DNA of 64,000 nt from contig CP062007.1 in assembly GCA_022749295.1 (NCBI GenBank), positions 3,067,501-3,131,500 on the forward strand. Direction: 5' to 3'. The notes under the pieces were generated by a model. It was not told the DNA's origin. It was given only the letters and a program-made list of their open reading frames with translations, and did no database searches. The DNA is from Flavobacteriaceae bacterium GSB9 (GTDB lineage: Bacteria > Bacteroidota > Bacteroidia > Flavobacteriales > Flavobacteriaceae). Numbering within the stretch: the first letter of the stretch is position 1; each line of letters starts with the position of its first letter. Shown piece by piece: positions 10,036 through 18,824 of the stretch. Made by a program: the position numbers and the translations under genes.

Positions 10036-11733
10036 ATGAAAAAAAATATAATTTATTTAGGGATGTTATTGGCAGGAGTACTGCTAGGTTGGTTGCTTTT
10101 TGGAGACAAATCAAAAGAAGAAATAAACCATAATAGCAGTGACGTAACCAAAGAAAAGCAACTTTGGACCTGCTCCATGCATCCGCAGATTATGCAGCCC
10201 GAGCCTGGCGATTGTCCAATTTGTGGTATGGATTTAATTCCTGCAGAAACTGGCGCTGACGGGTTGAGGACAGACCAGTTTAAGCTAACGCCTAATGCTA
10301 TGGCTTTGGCCAATATTCAAACTACAATTGTAGGCAATGGAAATACACAAGCAAAAGCCGTTAAACTTTCTGGTAAAATAACCGAAAATGAAGATGCCAA
10401 TGCCGTGCAAGTGAGTTATTTCTCTGGGAGAATTGAGAGATTGAATATCAGTTTTACGGGAGAGGACGTTCGAAAAGGACAGTTATTGGCAACCATCTAT
10501 TCACCTGAATTATACGCTGCACAACAGGAATTGATTACAGCGGCTTCTTTAAAAGCATCAAAACTGGAATTGTACAATGCTGTTCGAAATAAATTAAAGT
10601 TGTGGAAATTATCTGATAAGCAAATCAACCAAATTGAAAATTCAAAAAAGGTTATAGAAAATTTCCCGGTTTATGCAACGGTATCAGGAACGGTTACCGA
10701 AAAATTAGTGGAACAAGGCGATTACATCAAACAAGGGCAACCGTTGCTCAAAATCGCTAACCTAAACACAGTTTGGGCTAATTTTGATGTGTATGAAAAT
10801 CAAATAGACTTATTCAAAAAAGGACAAGAAGTAAAAGTAACGACAAATGCCTACCCCAATCAAGAATTTAATGGAGCTGTCGATTTTATAGACCCGGTAT
10901 TAAATACCAAAACACGCACCGTTAACCTTCGTGTGGTTTTAAACAACAGGAAAGCTATTTTTAAACCTGGAATGTTTGTAACTGCAGAAATTAATGTAGT
11001 TAAAGCCAATTCAAAAGAAGTATTGACCATTCCAGCTTCTGCAGTTTTATGGACAGGCGAACGTTCTGTAGTATACATTAAAACCAATCCCAATGCACCT
11101 ATTTTTGAAATGAAAGAAGTGGTTTTAGGAAACAAAATAGGTGATAATTATGAAGTGATGGATGGTTTATTTGGAGGAAATGAAATCGTCACCAACGGAA
11201 CCTTCACTGTTGATGCAGCAGCACAGTTGCAAGGTAAAAAAAGTATGATGAGTCCTAGCGAAACAAAACAAGGGGATTTGCCTATGCCAATGGAACTCTC
11301 AGAAGACTTCAATAAGCAATTTCAAACCATAATTCCTTCGTATTTAAAATTAAAGGATGCCTTTGTAGACAGTCAGGCCAAGCAAGCATCAGCTGAAGCT
11401 AAAAAAATGCTTCAGCAATTTCAAAATATCGACCAAAAACAGCTGTCGAAAATGCTCCAAGCACATCTATACAAGAGTATTGAAATGATAAAAACAATAT
11501 CTCAAACAAATGATTTAGAAAATCAAAGAGCCGCTTTTGTAACCTTAAACGAAAACATAGTAAGCATCGTCCAAAACCTTAAACATCTGGACAATCCTTT
11601 GTTTGTTCAAAAATGTCCTATGGCAAATAATGATAATGGAGCAGTATGGCTTAGCCTAAAAAAAGAGATCAGAAACCCCTATTTTGGAAATTCAATGCTA
11701 ACCTGTGGCGAAGTCAAACAAGTAATAGAATAA
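10036..11733 (+). CDS. cusB: CusB-type periplasmic adaptor with metal-binding and DUF3347 domains
   Basis: Periplasmic adaptor that links the RND pump to the TolC channel. 565 residues: N-terminal membrane anchor (6-23), a heavy-metal-binding module (WTCSMHP...CPICGMDL, about 43-68) related to those in the neighbouring CopA, the lipoyl/beta-barrel body of membrane fusion proteins (about 90-390, with KGQLLATIYSPEL and VEQGDYIKQGQPLLKI) and a C-terminal DUF3347 domain (about 430-565, ending with KCPMA and a late Cys) thought to bind metal. It is separated from its pump gene by more than 5 kb of other copper genes, an unusual order. Confidence 0.92.
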   Translation: MKKNIIYLGMLLAGVLLGWLLFGDKSKEEINHNSSDVTKEKQLWTCSMHPQIMQPEPGDCPICGMDLIPAETGADGLRTDQFKLTPNAMALANIQTTIVGNGNTQAKAVKLSGKITENEDANAVQVSYFSGRIERLNISFTGEDVRKGQLLATIYSPELYAAQQELITAASLKASKLELYNAVRNKLKLWKLSDKQINQIENSKKVIENFPVYATVSGTVTEKLVEQGDYIKQGQPLLKIANLNTVWANFDVYENQIDLFKKGQEVKVTTNAYPNQEFNGAVDFIDPVLNTKTRTVNLRVVLNNRKAIFKPGMFVTAEINVVKANSKEVLTIPASAVLWTGERSVVYIKTNPNAPIFEMKEVVLGNKIGDNYEVMDGLFGGNEIVTNGTFTVDAAAQLQGKKSMMSPSETKQGDLPMPMELSEDFNKQFQTIIPSYLKLKDAFVDSQAKQASAEAKKMLQQFQNIDQKQLSKMLQAHLYKSIEMIKTISQTNDLENQRAAFVTLNENIVSIVQNLKHLDNPLFVQKCPMANNDNGAVWLSLKKEIRNPYFGNSMLTCGEVKQVIE

Positions 11734-11759
11734 TTAGTAATAACAGTTAAAATTTAAAA

Positions 11760-12200
11760 ATGAAGAAAGTAATTTTAAGCGCAGTCGTAATAGCTGCTAT
11801 AGGTTTTACAAGTTGTAAAAACGATACAAAAAAAGAGACAGAGACAACAACTACTGAAGTTTCAAAACAAATCTCAATGACAGATATTTCTTTTGGTGTA
11901 AGAGGTAATTGTGGTATGTGCAAAAATACTATTGAAAAAGCGGCTAACAGTGTAGATGGTGTGACAAGGGCTAATTGGGATGTGGATAAAAAGAAGATTG
12001 ATGTGTCTTTTGACGGTGCCAAGACAAATGAAATGGCTATTCAAAATGCTATTGCTGCCTCAGGTTACGACACCGAAAAAGTAGCTGGAAGTGAGGAAGC
12101 TTACAAAAATTTACCAAGTTGTTGCCAGTATGATCATGAAATGATGATGAATCAGTCTGGTGAAGTAAAAGCTGATGATTATTCAGGTCACGGACACTAG
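11760..12200 (+). CDS. HMA-domain lipoprotein, likely periplasmic copper chaperone
   Basis: 146 residues. A lipoprotein signal (residues 1-19, lipobox ending SC) is followed by an acidic/Thr linker and an HMA domain (about 40-110) with GNCGMCKNTIEKA as the metal-binding loop. The tail is rich in Cys, His and Met (SCCQYDHEMMM and a terminal HGH), which adds metal ligands. It is the last gene of the copper operon and is followed by a terminator. A role in handing periplasmic copper to the CusB/CusA complex is plausible but inferred. Confidence 0.85.
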   Translation: MKKVILSAVVIAAIGFTSCKNDTKKETETTTTEVSKQISMTDISFGVRGNCGMCKNTIEKAANSVDGVTRANWDVDKKKIDVSFDGAKTNEMAIQNAIAASGYDTEKVAGSEEAYKNLPSCCQYDHEMMMNQSGEVKADDYSGHGH

Positions 12201-12251
12201 AGCTTATTGCCTGAAAACATAGGTTGTTATCCATTTAAGTGAGTTAAAAGT

Positions 12252-12289
12252 AAAACCCTTGAAAATTAGTTTTTCAAGGGTTTCTTTTT
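12252..12289 (+). terminator. terminator of copper operon
   Basis: The stem AAACCCTTGAAAA / TTTTTCAAGGGTTT is followed by CTTTTTG. It ends the operon that closes with the HMA lipoprotein. Confidence 0.85.
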
Positions 12290-12411
12290 GTAGGAAAAAT
12301 TCTTTTTTCATACGCTATCCATGCACTATCTATAGAGTATCCATAGGGGAGCTATAGGGAAGGTATAAAGGAAGGCAGTGTTATTTTCATTTTGGAACTA
12401 TTATAAAAAAC

Positions 12412-12448
12412 AAAAAACCCCGTAAACATTGCTGTTTCGGGGTTTTTT
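12412..12448. terminator. second, bidirectional-looking terminator
   Basis: AAAAAACCCCG and CGGGGTTTTTT face each other across a 15-base loop, giving an A run on one side and a T run on the other. It could stop transcripts from either direction; no gene abuts it now. Confidence 0.6.
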
Positions 12449-12559
12449 TGTGTCGAAAGTACTTCTTTGATTGTTTTTGCTAGCCTTTTTATTCATGTTT
12501 TTTGAGAGTCTGTTGAACAAATAGATTACATTTTATTAGCTATAATTAAGTATAGTGTA

Positions 12560-12750
12560 GTGCCTTTGTGATTAAAAAAACTAATTTATAGCAAAAGCGA
12601 CCGCCAATTCTTCCGTCTTTTAAAATGTCCAAAACAATTGTTCCTTCTGTCGGATGCTCCAGTTCAATTGATTCTTCGAACTGCCATTCAGAACCAGGTT
12701 GATTGGGTCAGTCCGTTCAGGTTCCTGTTCCTTAATCAAGTCAATTATCC
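12560..12750 (-). pseudogene. possible gene remnant in gene-poor stretch
   Basis: Between 12449 and 12863 no intact gene is convincing. On the minus strand two overlapping frames each give a short protein-like stretch, one with EWQFEESIELEHPTEGTIV and LDILKDGRIGG, the other with IKEQEPERTDPINLV, without a start codon. This looks like the frameshifted end of a small gene, but the family is not recognised. Confidence 0.3.
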
Positions 12751-12863
12751 ATTCTATTTTAAATTTTGGTTGCAGTGCTTAGGCTGGTTTATAAGTATTA
12801 AAAACAATAAATCACAAGCTGTCTGGTTGAGCAACTTGTGATTTTAAAAAACTTAGTGAGTTT

Positions 12864-13718
12864 TTATACGGATTTATTAATAGCAAATAATCTGGCAGAA
12901 TAGTTAAATGGCTCACAATTAATCATACTTTGTTCGTAACTTTTAAAAACATCTTGTTTTACTTTTAAAAGTATGTTATTGTCAGCAGTTCTTAATGCTG
13001 CTACAACAGGCGGAACTACATCATTCATAAATTCCCAATAGTCCTCTGCTGTTTTGCAATTCATAGTACCATTAATTTCTGTTTCTTTAAATTTAGTAGC
13101 ACCTAATTTTTCAAATATTCCTTTTAAAATTCCAGGAGTTGCACATCTAAATAAGCTTGGACCTTTTGGGTCTGGAATTGGTAACTCTAATGAGTGATTT
13201 TTTAAAACACCTAATATAGATGTTATCCAATTGTTTTTGACTGGTTCTGCCCAAACAGTAGTGACTAATTTTCCACCTGGTTTTAATACACGTAACATTT
13301 CCTCTGCTGCCAATTGCATATCTGGGAAAAACATGAATCCTAGTCTACAACTTATGGCATCAAAGGTGTTATCTTCAAAAGGCAAATTACAGGCATCTGC
13401 TACTTGTACTTTAAAGTTGTTTAATGACGTGGTTTGAGCTTTTATTTCGGCCATCTTCAACATGTTTTCTGATAAATCTGTAGCAATTACTAAACCACCT
13501 TGGTTTACACTTGCAGCTATAGTTAAACCTGGTTCTCCAGTACCTGATGCTATATCAAGAACTTTATCGGTCGGTTTTAAGTTCAGTTCGCTAATCATGT
13601 ATTGTCCTTGTTCATCAAGAAATTCCATGGTAAAATCGTCCCATTTTCTCCACCCTTCAGAAAATGAATTCCAAGAGTTTTTCTGGTGTTCTCTAATTTG
13701 AATAAGATTTGAATTCAT
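12864..13718 (-). CDS. class I SAM-dependent methyltransferase (UbiE-like)
   Basis: 284 residues. The SAM-binding motif I is clear (VLDIASGTGEPGL, about 49-61), followed by the acidic end of strand 2 (ATDLSENML), motif with VADACNLPFEDNTFDAISC and the post-motif LRVLKPGGKLVTTVW. Closest in style to UbiE/COQ5-type methyltransferases; the substrate cannot be told. It lies 35 bp after the OsmC gene on the same strand, so the two may be co-transcribed. Confidence 0.85.
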   Translation of the reverse strand: MNSNLIQIREHQKNSWNSFSEGWRKWDDFTMEFLDEQGQYMISELNLKPTDKVLDIASGTGEPGLTIAASVNQGGLVIATDLSENMLKMAEIKAQTTSLNNFKVQVADACNLPFEDNTFDAISCRLGFMFFPDMQLAAEEMLRVLKPGGKLVTTVWAEPVKNNWITSILGVLKNHSLELPIPDPKGPSLFRCATPGILKGIFEKLGATKFKETEINGTMNCKTAEDYWEFMNDVVPPVVAALRTADNNILLKVKQDVFKSYEQSMINCEPFNYSARLFAINKSV

Positions 13719-13753
13719 AATAGTAAATTATTAATAATTAAAAGCTTAATGAT

Positions 13754-14311
13754 TTAAGATGCAAGATTGACTTGTACATCGGTTGGGTTAATAAGAGAAT
13801 TAAACACAGGTGATTGTTTAGCTAGTGTAAGTAACTCCAATTTGGTTTCTTCATCTACCCCCTTAATATCAAATGACACCCTTATTTGAGAAAATTCCTT
13901 TTTTATGCTAGCGTCAAGTCCCATAAATCCTTGTAAATTCACATCTCCTTCAATTTTCGATGAAACCGATTCAACTTCAATACCACGAGCAGCCGCTAGT
14001 AATACCATAGCTGTGGTCATACAACTTAATAAGCCATACATCAAAACTTCACCAGGATTAGCACCTTTATTATGTCCCATTAATACTGGCGGCTCATCAT
14101 GATCAAAAATAAATGGTTCTGTGCGGCTAGTATCTTCTTGACATGCCCCATAAAATCCTTGAACGAAACTGCGGTTATGTGCCCCACCCATCCAAGTGTT
14201 TTTAGCTCTTAGCTCAAATTGTGCAATTGCAGGATTTTCTTGTATGGCTTTTACTGTTGCGCCAATTGAATTCTGACTAAATCCGTTTACTGTTTTGTTT
14301 AATACTTCCAT
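13754..14311 (-). CDS. OsmC family protein
   Basis: 185 residues with the OsmC/Ohr fold pattern: GANPGEVLMYGLLSCMTTAMVLLAAARGI (conserved Glu and Cys; residues about 95-125) followed by the beta-rich half VESVSSKIEGDVNLQG. Such proteins reduce organic peroxides or act on related thiols, but this one has a single obvious conserved Cys, so peroxidase activity is uncertain. It is the first gene of a pair with the methyltransferase and is preceded by a gap that may hold its promoter. Confidence 0.85.
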   Translation of the reverse strand: MEVLNKTVNGFSQNSIGATVKAIQENPAIAQFELRAKNTWMGGAHNRSFVQGFYGACQEDTSRTEPFIFDHDEPPVLMGHNKGANPGEVLMYGLLSCMTTAMVLLAAARGIEVESVSSKIEGDVNLQGFMGLDASIKKEFSQIRVSFDIKGVDEETKLELLTLAKQSPVFNSLINPTDVQVNLAS

Positions 14312-14438
14312 TGTTTTATATTTTTTGGTTAATAATTACAATGCAAATGTATTGTCTGAACTGCCTAAGCAGATAGCCAGAAAAGTTCATTAAATCAACA
14401 ATTTAGTCCAGAATTACAGTTTTTGTACTTAGAAGTAT

Positions 14439-15302
14439 TTATGTGTTGAGTTCTCGGTATTGCAAAGGGGTGCTAGTAAACTTGTTTTTAAATGCGCGAA
14501 TATAGCTGGAGGATTCTTCAAAACCACATTCAAATCCTATTTGATTTATAGCTTTATCAGTAGTTTTAAGTAAGTGACAAGAAAAATTGAGACGTTTTTC
14601 GGCCAACCATTTTCCAGGAGATGTATTAAACTCTTGCTGAAAGCATCTTTTGAAAGTACTTAGACTCATGTTACATAATTCGGCATATTGATCAAGGTTG
14701 AGGCAGTAAGCAAAATTAGCTTCCATAATGTCTTTTAAAATAGTGCTTTGGTTTTTGTTTAATGATAGTAAATAGGACGCAAGTTTTTTATGATTAGGTC
14801 TTGTAAAGATATTTAATAGTAGTTCTTCAAATTTTAAATTAAGTAGATGTTTATCAGGATAGGATGGAGAACTTAAAAATGCGGCTAACGAATTGATGTA
14901 ACCCTCGAGGTAAGCATCTAGCTCAATTCTTATAATAGCATCTGTTTGTTCTGATCTTAAATTATCTGTATTGATAATTGAAGAAAAACGCTGAATGAAT
15001 TTTCGAATAAAATCATCAGGAATAAAAACCATAAGTGCGCAATAATCCTCATCGAAAAACTGATGAACAAGGTTTGCCCCTTTTTTTACGAATAAAGAAT
15101 CGCCAGCTTCGACTACATAATCATTGTAAATGCTGCGCCACATCTTTTTACCAGATGTTACAAATACAAAGTAATTAGCATCCGACCAAATACCTGCCTT
15201 TACCTCCTGCACCAGACATTTATATTCAATAAAAAGCAAATCGTTAATCTGCAATTTCTTGAAATCATTACTTTCTTTAAGATATCCGTGTAATTGTAAC
15301 AT
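14439..15302 (-). CDS. AraC family transcriptional regulator
   Basis: 287 residues: an N-terminal cupin-like sensor half (about 1-170, with VVEAGDSLFVKKGANLVHQF) and a C-terminal AraC/XylS double helix-turn-helix (about 190-285, with MSLSTFKRCFQQEFNTSPGK and INQIGFECGFEESSSYIRAF). It lies upstream of the OsmC and methyltransferase genes on the same strand and is a likely regulator of that pair; inducer unknown. Confidence 0.88.
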   Translation of the reverse strand: MLQLHGYLKESNDFKKLQINDLLFIEYKCLVQEVKAGIWSDANYFVFVTSGKKMWRSIYNDYVVEAGDSLFVKKGANLVHQFFDEDYCALMVFIPDDFIRKFIQRFSSIINTDNLRSEQTDAIIRIELDAYLEGYINSLAAFLSSPSYPDKHLLNLKFEELLLNIFTRPNHKKLASYLLSLNKNQSTILKDIMEANFAYCLNLDQYAELCNMSLSTFKRCFQQEFNTSPGKWLAEKRLNFSCHLLKTTDKAINQIGFECGFEESSSYIRAFKNKFTSTPLQYRELNT

Positions 15303-15436
15303 CTACTTATTTTAATCACCTAAAAATATGATTTAATTAATAAATTGAAATAACTATATATTAAGAATCTATATTATTAGAAGTTTCAATAAACTAATGT
15401 CTAGTCCTGAAATATGGCTACAGGTTAATAATTGAT

Positions 15437-16306
15437 TTACGCTGTTTTTAAATATACCATATTGGGTGTTTTGAAGTCTAAAGATAAGTGTAATCTTATC
15501 TCATTGTATAAATTGATTGCATTTTTTGTAGCTCTTTTGGCATGAGCCACGCTATCAAAGGTCTGGTCTAGATAAAACTCGTCTTTCAGGATGCCGTTAA
15601 CACGTTCAGCAATGGCGTTTTCATAGCAATGGTTCTCTTCGGTCATGCTAATTCTGATGTTGTTCCTTTTTAATATATGCGTGTATACATTGCTGCAATA
15701 TTGTATGCCCCTGTCCGAGTGATGTATGAGATCCTCTGTACTTTTAGCTTGATACAAAGCCTTTTTAAGAGCTCTGGTACAACCGCTGAGTTCTAGGCTG
15801 TCACTCAGGTCGTAACCGATAATCTTCCGGGAATGCATATCAGTAATAAGCGCCAGATAGCAAAAACCTTTCACGGTTCTGATGTAGGTGATGTCAGATA
15901 CCCAAACTTGATTAGGCCTTGTTGCTTCTACATCTTTAATGATGTTTTTGTACTTGTAGAACCTGTGCAAAGAATAGGTTGTTCTAGAACTATATTTCTT
16001 TCTAAGAGTAAGCATATTGTGTTTTCTAAGGACATTAAACAAAGTATCTCTACCCACTTTAAGGTTATCTTTAATAAACTCATTATCTAATGATTTTATA
16101 AGTTTACGTACGCCTTCCCTGGGAAGGGACCTGCGTCTTTTTTGTACTATTTCAACAATCTTCTGTTCTAGTATTAAACGCTCATCAGCTCTATTTTTAT
16201 ACTTGTAGTAGGCATCACGTTTTAGTCCAAAACAATGAGTTATAGTCGTTAAAGAAGCAAACCCCTTAGATTTTCCTTTAGCTTTAATTAAGGCTAGATA
16301 TTTAGC
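15437..16306 (-). CDS. IS3-family transposase OrfB (DDE integrase core)
   Basis: About 289 residues, read as an OrfA-OrfB fusion by a -1 frameshift. The DDE catalytic domain is visible: VWVSDITYI (first Asp), LIHHSDRGIQYCS (second Asp) and ENHCYENAIAERVNGILKDEF (Glu). The part before residue 84 (AKYLALIKAKGKSKGF onward) has no ATG of its own and is reached from a run of nine A residues on the minus strand (16307-16315), a typical slippery site of this family. The element looks intact. Confidence 0.88.
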   Translation of the reverse strand, partial: AKYLALIKAKGKSKGFASLTTITHCFGLKRDAYYKYKNRADERLILEQKIVEIVQKRRRSLPREGVRKLIKSLDNEFIKDNLKVGRDTLFNVLRKHNMLTLRKKYSSRTTYSLHRFYKYKNIIKDVEATRPNQVWVSDITYIRTVKGFCYLALITDMHSRKIIGYDLSDSLELSGCTRALKKALYQAKSTEDLIHHSDRGIQYCSNVYTHILKRNNIRISMTEENHCYENAIAERVNGILKDEFYLDQTFDSVAHAKRATKNAINLYNEIRLHLSLDFKTPNMVYLKTA

Positions 16307-16659
16307 TTTTTTTTTAGTTCGGTTACGGATTTATAACCTAACTGTTCAGCTGCTACTTCAAGATAAGAATCTAACACTAGAGCATCTAAATCCTTTTTAA
16401 GCAAGAGTTGTTTTAGCTGCTTGATTTCCTTTTGAAGCGCTTTAATACGTGTTATTTCGTCTTTAGTTTCCACTTTAATTCTAGTGTTCATAAGGTCTTT
16501 ACGGTTGTACTTTCTAATCCATTCATTAATGGTCGTAGGAGCAATACCATAGAGTTTACCCAGTTGATACTTGTTTAACTTTCCGGTGGTAAGTTCGTCT
16601 AAAATTTTTAATTTAAAAGGTTCTGAATACCGTCTAATTACTTTGTCATTTTTGTACAT
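16294..16659 (-). CDS. IS3-family transposase OrfA (helix-turn-helix)
   Basis: 121 residues with an N-terminal helix-turn-helix (YQLGKLYGIAPTTINEWIRK, about 32-51) and a coiled coil (about 68-90), as in IS3 OrfA. The last codons run through the A9 slippery stretch shared with OrfB. It binds the element's ends; product of the 0 frame. Confidence 0.88.
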   Translation of the reverse strand: MYKNDKVIRRYSEPFKLKILDELTTGKLNKYQLGKLYGIAPTTINEWIRKYNRKDLMNTRIKVETKDEITRIKALQKEIKQLKQLLLKKDLDALVLDSYLEVAAEQLGYKSVTELKKKLNI

Positions 16660-16709
16660 AATGTTTAAAATTATGTAGCCTTTATTCAGGACGGGTCAGT
16701 ATTGTGTAC

Positions 16710-16832
16710 AACGGTAACGTATAAGCGTAGTGCGGGATTATAAGCACTTCACTTTCGGTTTACCACTATGTTTGTTAATATTCAATTCGTTTATTTTTAG
16801 CATTTTCGCCCTCATTACGCTTATACAATGTT
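16710..16832 (-). repeat. attC-like site S1
   Basis: 123 bp, most distal site. Arms CGTATAAGCGTAGTG and CATTACGCTTATAC pair with G-T wobbles on the plus strand. The interior is unlike classes A-E but shares CACTTCACTTTCGGTTTACC with S17. Only about 11 bp of the next cassette remain before the IS3 element. Confidence 0.85.
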
Positions 16833-16846
16833 GGCAACTGGCTTTT

Positions 16847-18001
16847 TTATTCCTTACAGTGTTTTTCTAATGCTTCTAAAACCATCCAATTATCATCTCC
16901 AAGAGAAACAGCTTTTTTTAAATCCGCACAGATTTTAGTTCTTTCGGATTCTGGAATTTCAGTTTCTTTTGAAGCAATTACCTTAATGTCTTTTGACTTG
17001 GATAGTGTTCTTCCATTTCCAAGTTCGTATTTTCTCAAAATGGCAAAAGCTCGATTGGAATAAGCGTTAGTAAAATATGGCTCAATCTCAAGAGTTTTAT
17101 TAAAATCTATTATTGCTTCATCAAATTGGAAATCATTTAATTTCATTGTGGCTCTTGCAAAATATCCATCAGCCCAATTCGGTTCTAATTCCAGTGCTTT
17201 ATCTAATTTCTTAATTGCTCCTTTATAGTTTACTTGTTTATATAATTCTTGGGATTCGTTGTATAGTTTAAAAAGTTTGTCGTTTGTTTTATCCTTTTGG
17301 TAAATACCATTTTTGTAAACGTTCTTTCCTTTTATTTCTCCAGTCGAATAGTAAGAGATAGATTCTCCGTCCATTTTTCCATTGACAAAGTTTGTGCGTT
17401 GTTTCAATTGTCCATTTGGATGATACATTTCCCAAATTCCGATTTCTTTACCGTTTTTGAAGTTACCTTTTTGCATTAAAGTTCCATCTTCATAAAATCT
17501 TTTTTCTGTTCCATTTGAGATTCCATTTTCGTAATCGATTTCATCTGATACGTTTCCATTTAAATGATACATTAGACGCTTGCCTTTAAGCTTTCCGTTG
17601 AACAAAATTCCTTCACCTTGTTTTTTTCCAGTTAGATAATAATCGATAAATCTGCCCGAATAAGGCGTTGAGCTACCTTTTAAATACCAAGTACCATTTT
17701 TTTTGGACATCAATTTGGTAGTTGGAATTGCTTTTATGCTGTCAGGTCTTTTTACATATTCTTTTGTAAAAACATAAATAATTCCGTCCAAGTCTTTATA
17801 TCCAGTTTTCTTAATTACTTCTTTGTTCTTTACTACTTCAACTCTGTCAATTTCGTTTTCAGTCAGCGTTCCAAATCCTTCTTTGGGTTCTTCGATTACA
17901 GGAATTGAATCTACAACGTATAAAACGTTTTCATTTTGGTTTTGACTATATCCAATAATTGGTAAAAGAGTCAGTAGTAAAATCAGTATTTTGTTTTTCA
18001 T
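16847..18001 (-). CDS. cassette 1: secreted MORN-repeat and TPR protein
   Basis: 384 residues from the ATG that gives a clean signal peptide (MKNKILILLLTLLPIIGYSQ); an upstream start would read through the site. After a 100-residue N-terminal part come MORN-type toxin_WG-like variants (GxW/GxxxxYxxNGxL repeats, about 110-240, for example GIWEMYHPNGQLKQRTNF) and then two TPR units (about 265-335, ALELEPNWADGYFARA and TLEIEPYFTNAYSNRA). Such proteins are common in Bacteroidota envelopes; no enzymatic role is evident. It is the distal-most intact cassette. Confidence 0.8.
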   Translation of the reverse strand: MKNKILILLLTLLPIIGYSQNQNENVLYVVDSIPVIEEPKEGFGTLTENEIDRVEVVKNKEVIKKTGYKDLDGIIYVFTKEYVKRPDSIKAIPTTKLMSKKNGTWYLKGSSTPYSGRFIDYYLTGKKQGEGILFNGKLKGKRLMYHLNGNVSDEIDYENGISNGTEKRFYEDGTLMQKGNFKNGKEIGIWEMYHPNGQLKQRTNFVNGKMDGESISYYSTGEIKGKNVYKNGIYQKDKTNDKLFKLYNESQELYKQVNYKGAIKKLDKALELEPNWADGYFARATMKLNDFQFDEAIIDFNKTLEIEPYFTNAYSNRAFAILRKYELGNGRTLSKSKDIKVIASKETEIPESERTKICADLKKAVSLGDDNWMVLEALEKHCKE

Positions 18002-18025
18002 TCTTATTTTTTTCAGCTTGTTGCC

Positions 18026-18150
18026 AACGTGTTTGGCTATGGTTTCGTTGCGTGAAAATCCGCGAGGATTTTCCACCGTAAACTCAAGATAACAAATTTG
18101 CGAGGACTTTCCGAGAGGAAAGTCAGAAGCAATGAACTATAGCCGGTGTT
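18026..18150 (-). repeat. attC-like site S2
   Basis: 125 bp. Arms TTGGCTATGG and CTATAGCC; two interior hairpins with GGATTTTCC and GGACTTTCC cores. The flanking cassette ends GTTGTGCATA and TATGCACAAC (cassette 2) are complementary. Confidence 0.85.
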
Positions 18151-18165
18151 GTGCATAGTGTTTTT

Positions 18166-18648
18166 TTATTCAGTTCGTTTGTAATTCAGTCCAGTTTTTA
18201 TTCCGCTTATTGTCAGCAGAATTATTAAAATCAGTTGGATTATTAATAAAATGTAATAAACATTATTCCATCCATTTCCAGCATTTTCCATAATTCCACC
18301 ACTCAAAGGTGGATATTCGGTTGAGCCAGGAATTTCTCGGATAGAATTTACCAATGAGATTAGAAATGTAAAAATCAAAATCAGGCTTATGTCCGAAATC
18401 ATAAAAATCAGATTTGCGGTCAAGTTTTTAAAATTCCGACGTAACATTCGGATTAGGTAAACACCAAATAAAATAAGCGTTATAATCAGAACAATCAGAT
18501 GAATATTTGCAATTACATAATAAGTGCCGTGAACATTTATGTCAGTAACTGCGTCAGATTTCAGTCCGTCAATTCCAAAAAGTCCGATTATTAAAATCAG
18601 AAGGAAAGTTATTGTTCCTATTAGCCAAAATGTTTCTTTTTTTCTCAA
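18166..18648 (-). CDS. cassette 2: four-helix membrane protein of unknown function
   Basis: 160 residues with membrane helices at about 8-27, 44-67, 78-102 and 130-152. The second helix begins HGTYYVIANIHLI, which resembles the heme/copper region of cytochrome oxidase subunit I (HDTYYVVAHFHYV), but only one of that region's His pairs is present and the rest of the oxidase is absent. No function can be assigned. Starts 37 bp inside the cassette. Confidence 0.7.
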   Translation of the reverse strand: MRKKETFWLIGTITFLLILIIGLFGIDGLKSDAVTDINVHGTYYVIANIHLIVLIITLILFGVYLIRMLRRNFKNLTANLIFMISDISLILIFTFLISLVNSIREIPGSTEYPPLSGGIMENAGNGWNNVYYILLIIQLILIILLTISGIKTGLNYKRTE

Positions 18649-18685
18649 ATTTTAATTCGGATTTCGTTTTTCGGACATTATGCAC

Positions 18686-18812
18686 AACGGTTACGTATAA
18701 GAATAGTGCGTAGTTTGAGTGCGAGGATTTTCCGAAGGAAAATCAGATGCAAGCAAACAAGCACTAACTTTAGATTAAGGAATAAACTTACGCATTATTT
18801 TTATACAATGTT
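18686..18812 (-). repeat. attC-like site S3
   Basis: 127 bp, class A. GTATAAGAATAGTGCGTA pairs with TACGCATTATTTTTATAC on the plus strand using two G-T wobbles. Cassette 3 ends GTTGTAAGTA / TACTTACAAC are complementary. Confidence 0.9.
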
Positions 18813-18824
18813 GTAAGTAGTTTT

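Larger units (their letters stand above)
15398..16698 (-). mobile_element. IS3-family insertion sequence at the distal edge of the cassette array
   Basis: About 1.3 kb bounded by imperfect inverted repeats sharing the GTCCTGAA and GGCTACA blocks (left 15398-15422, right 16674-16698), and encoding OrfA and OrfB on the minus strand. No target-site duplication is seen (TAA left, GTA right), so either the ends are off by a few bases or a deletion followed insertion. Its right end lies 11 bp from the last cassette site, so it cuts the array. Confidence 0.88.

Noticed and set aside
12638-12841. 67-residue plus-strand frame
   Set aside because: No conserved features, and the opposite strand gives more protein-like stretches; treated as non-coding.
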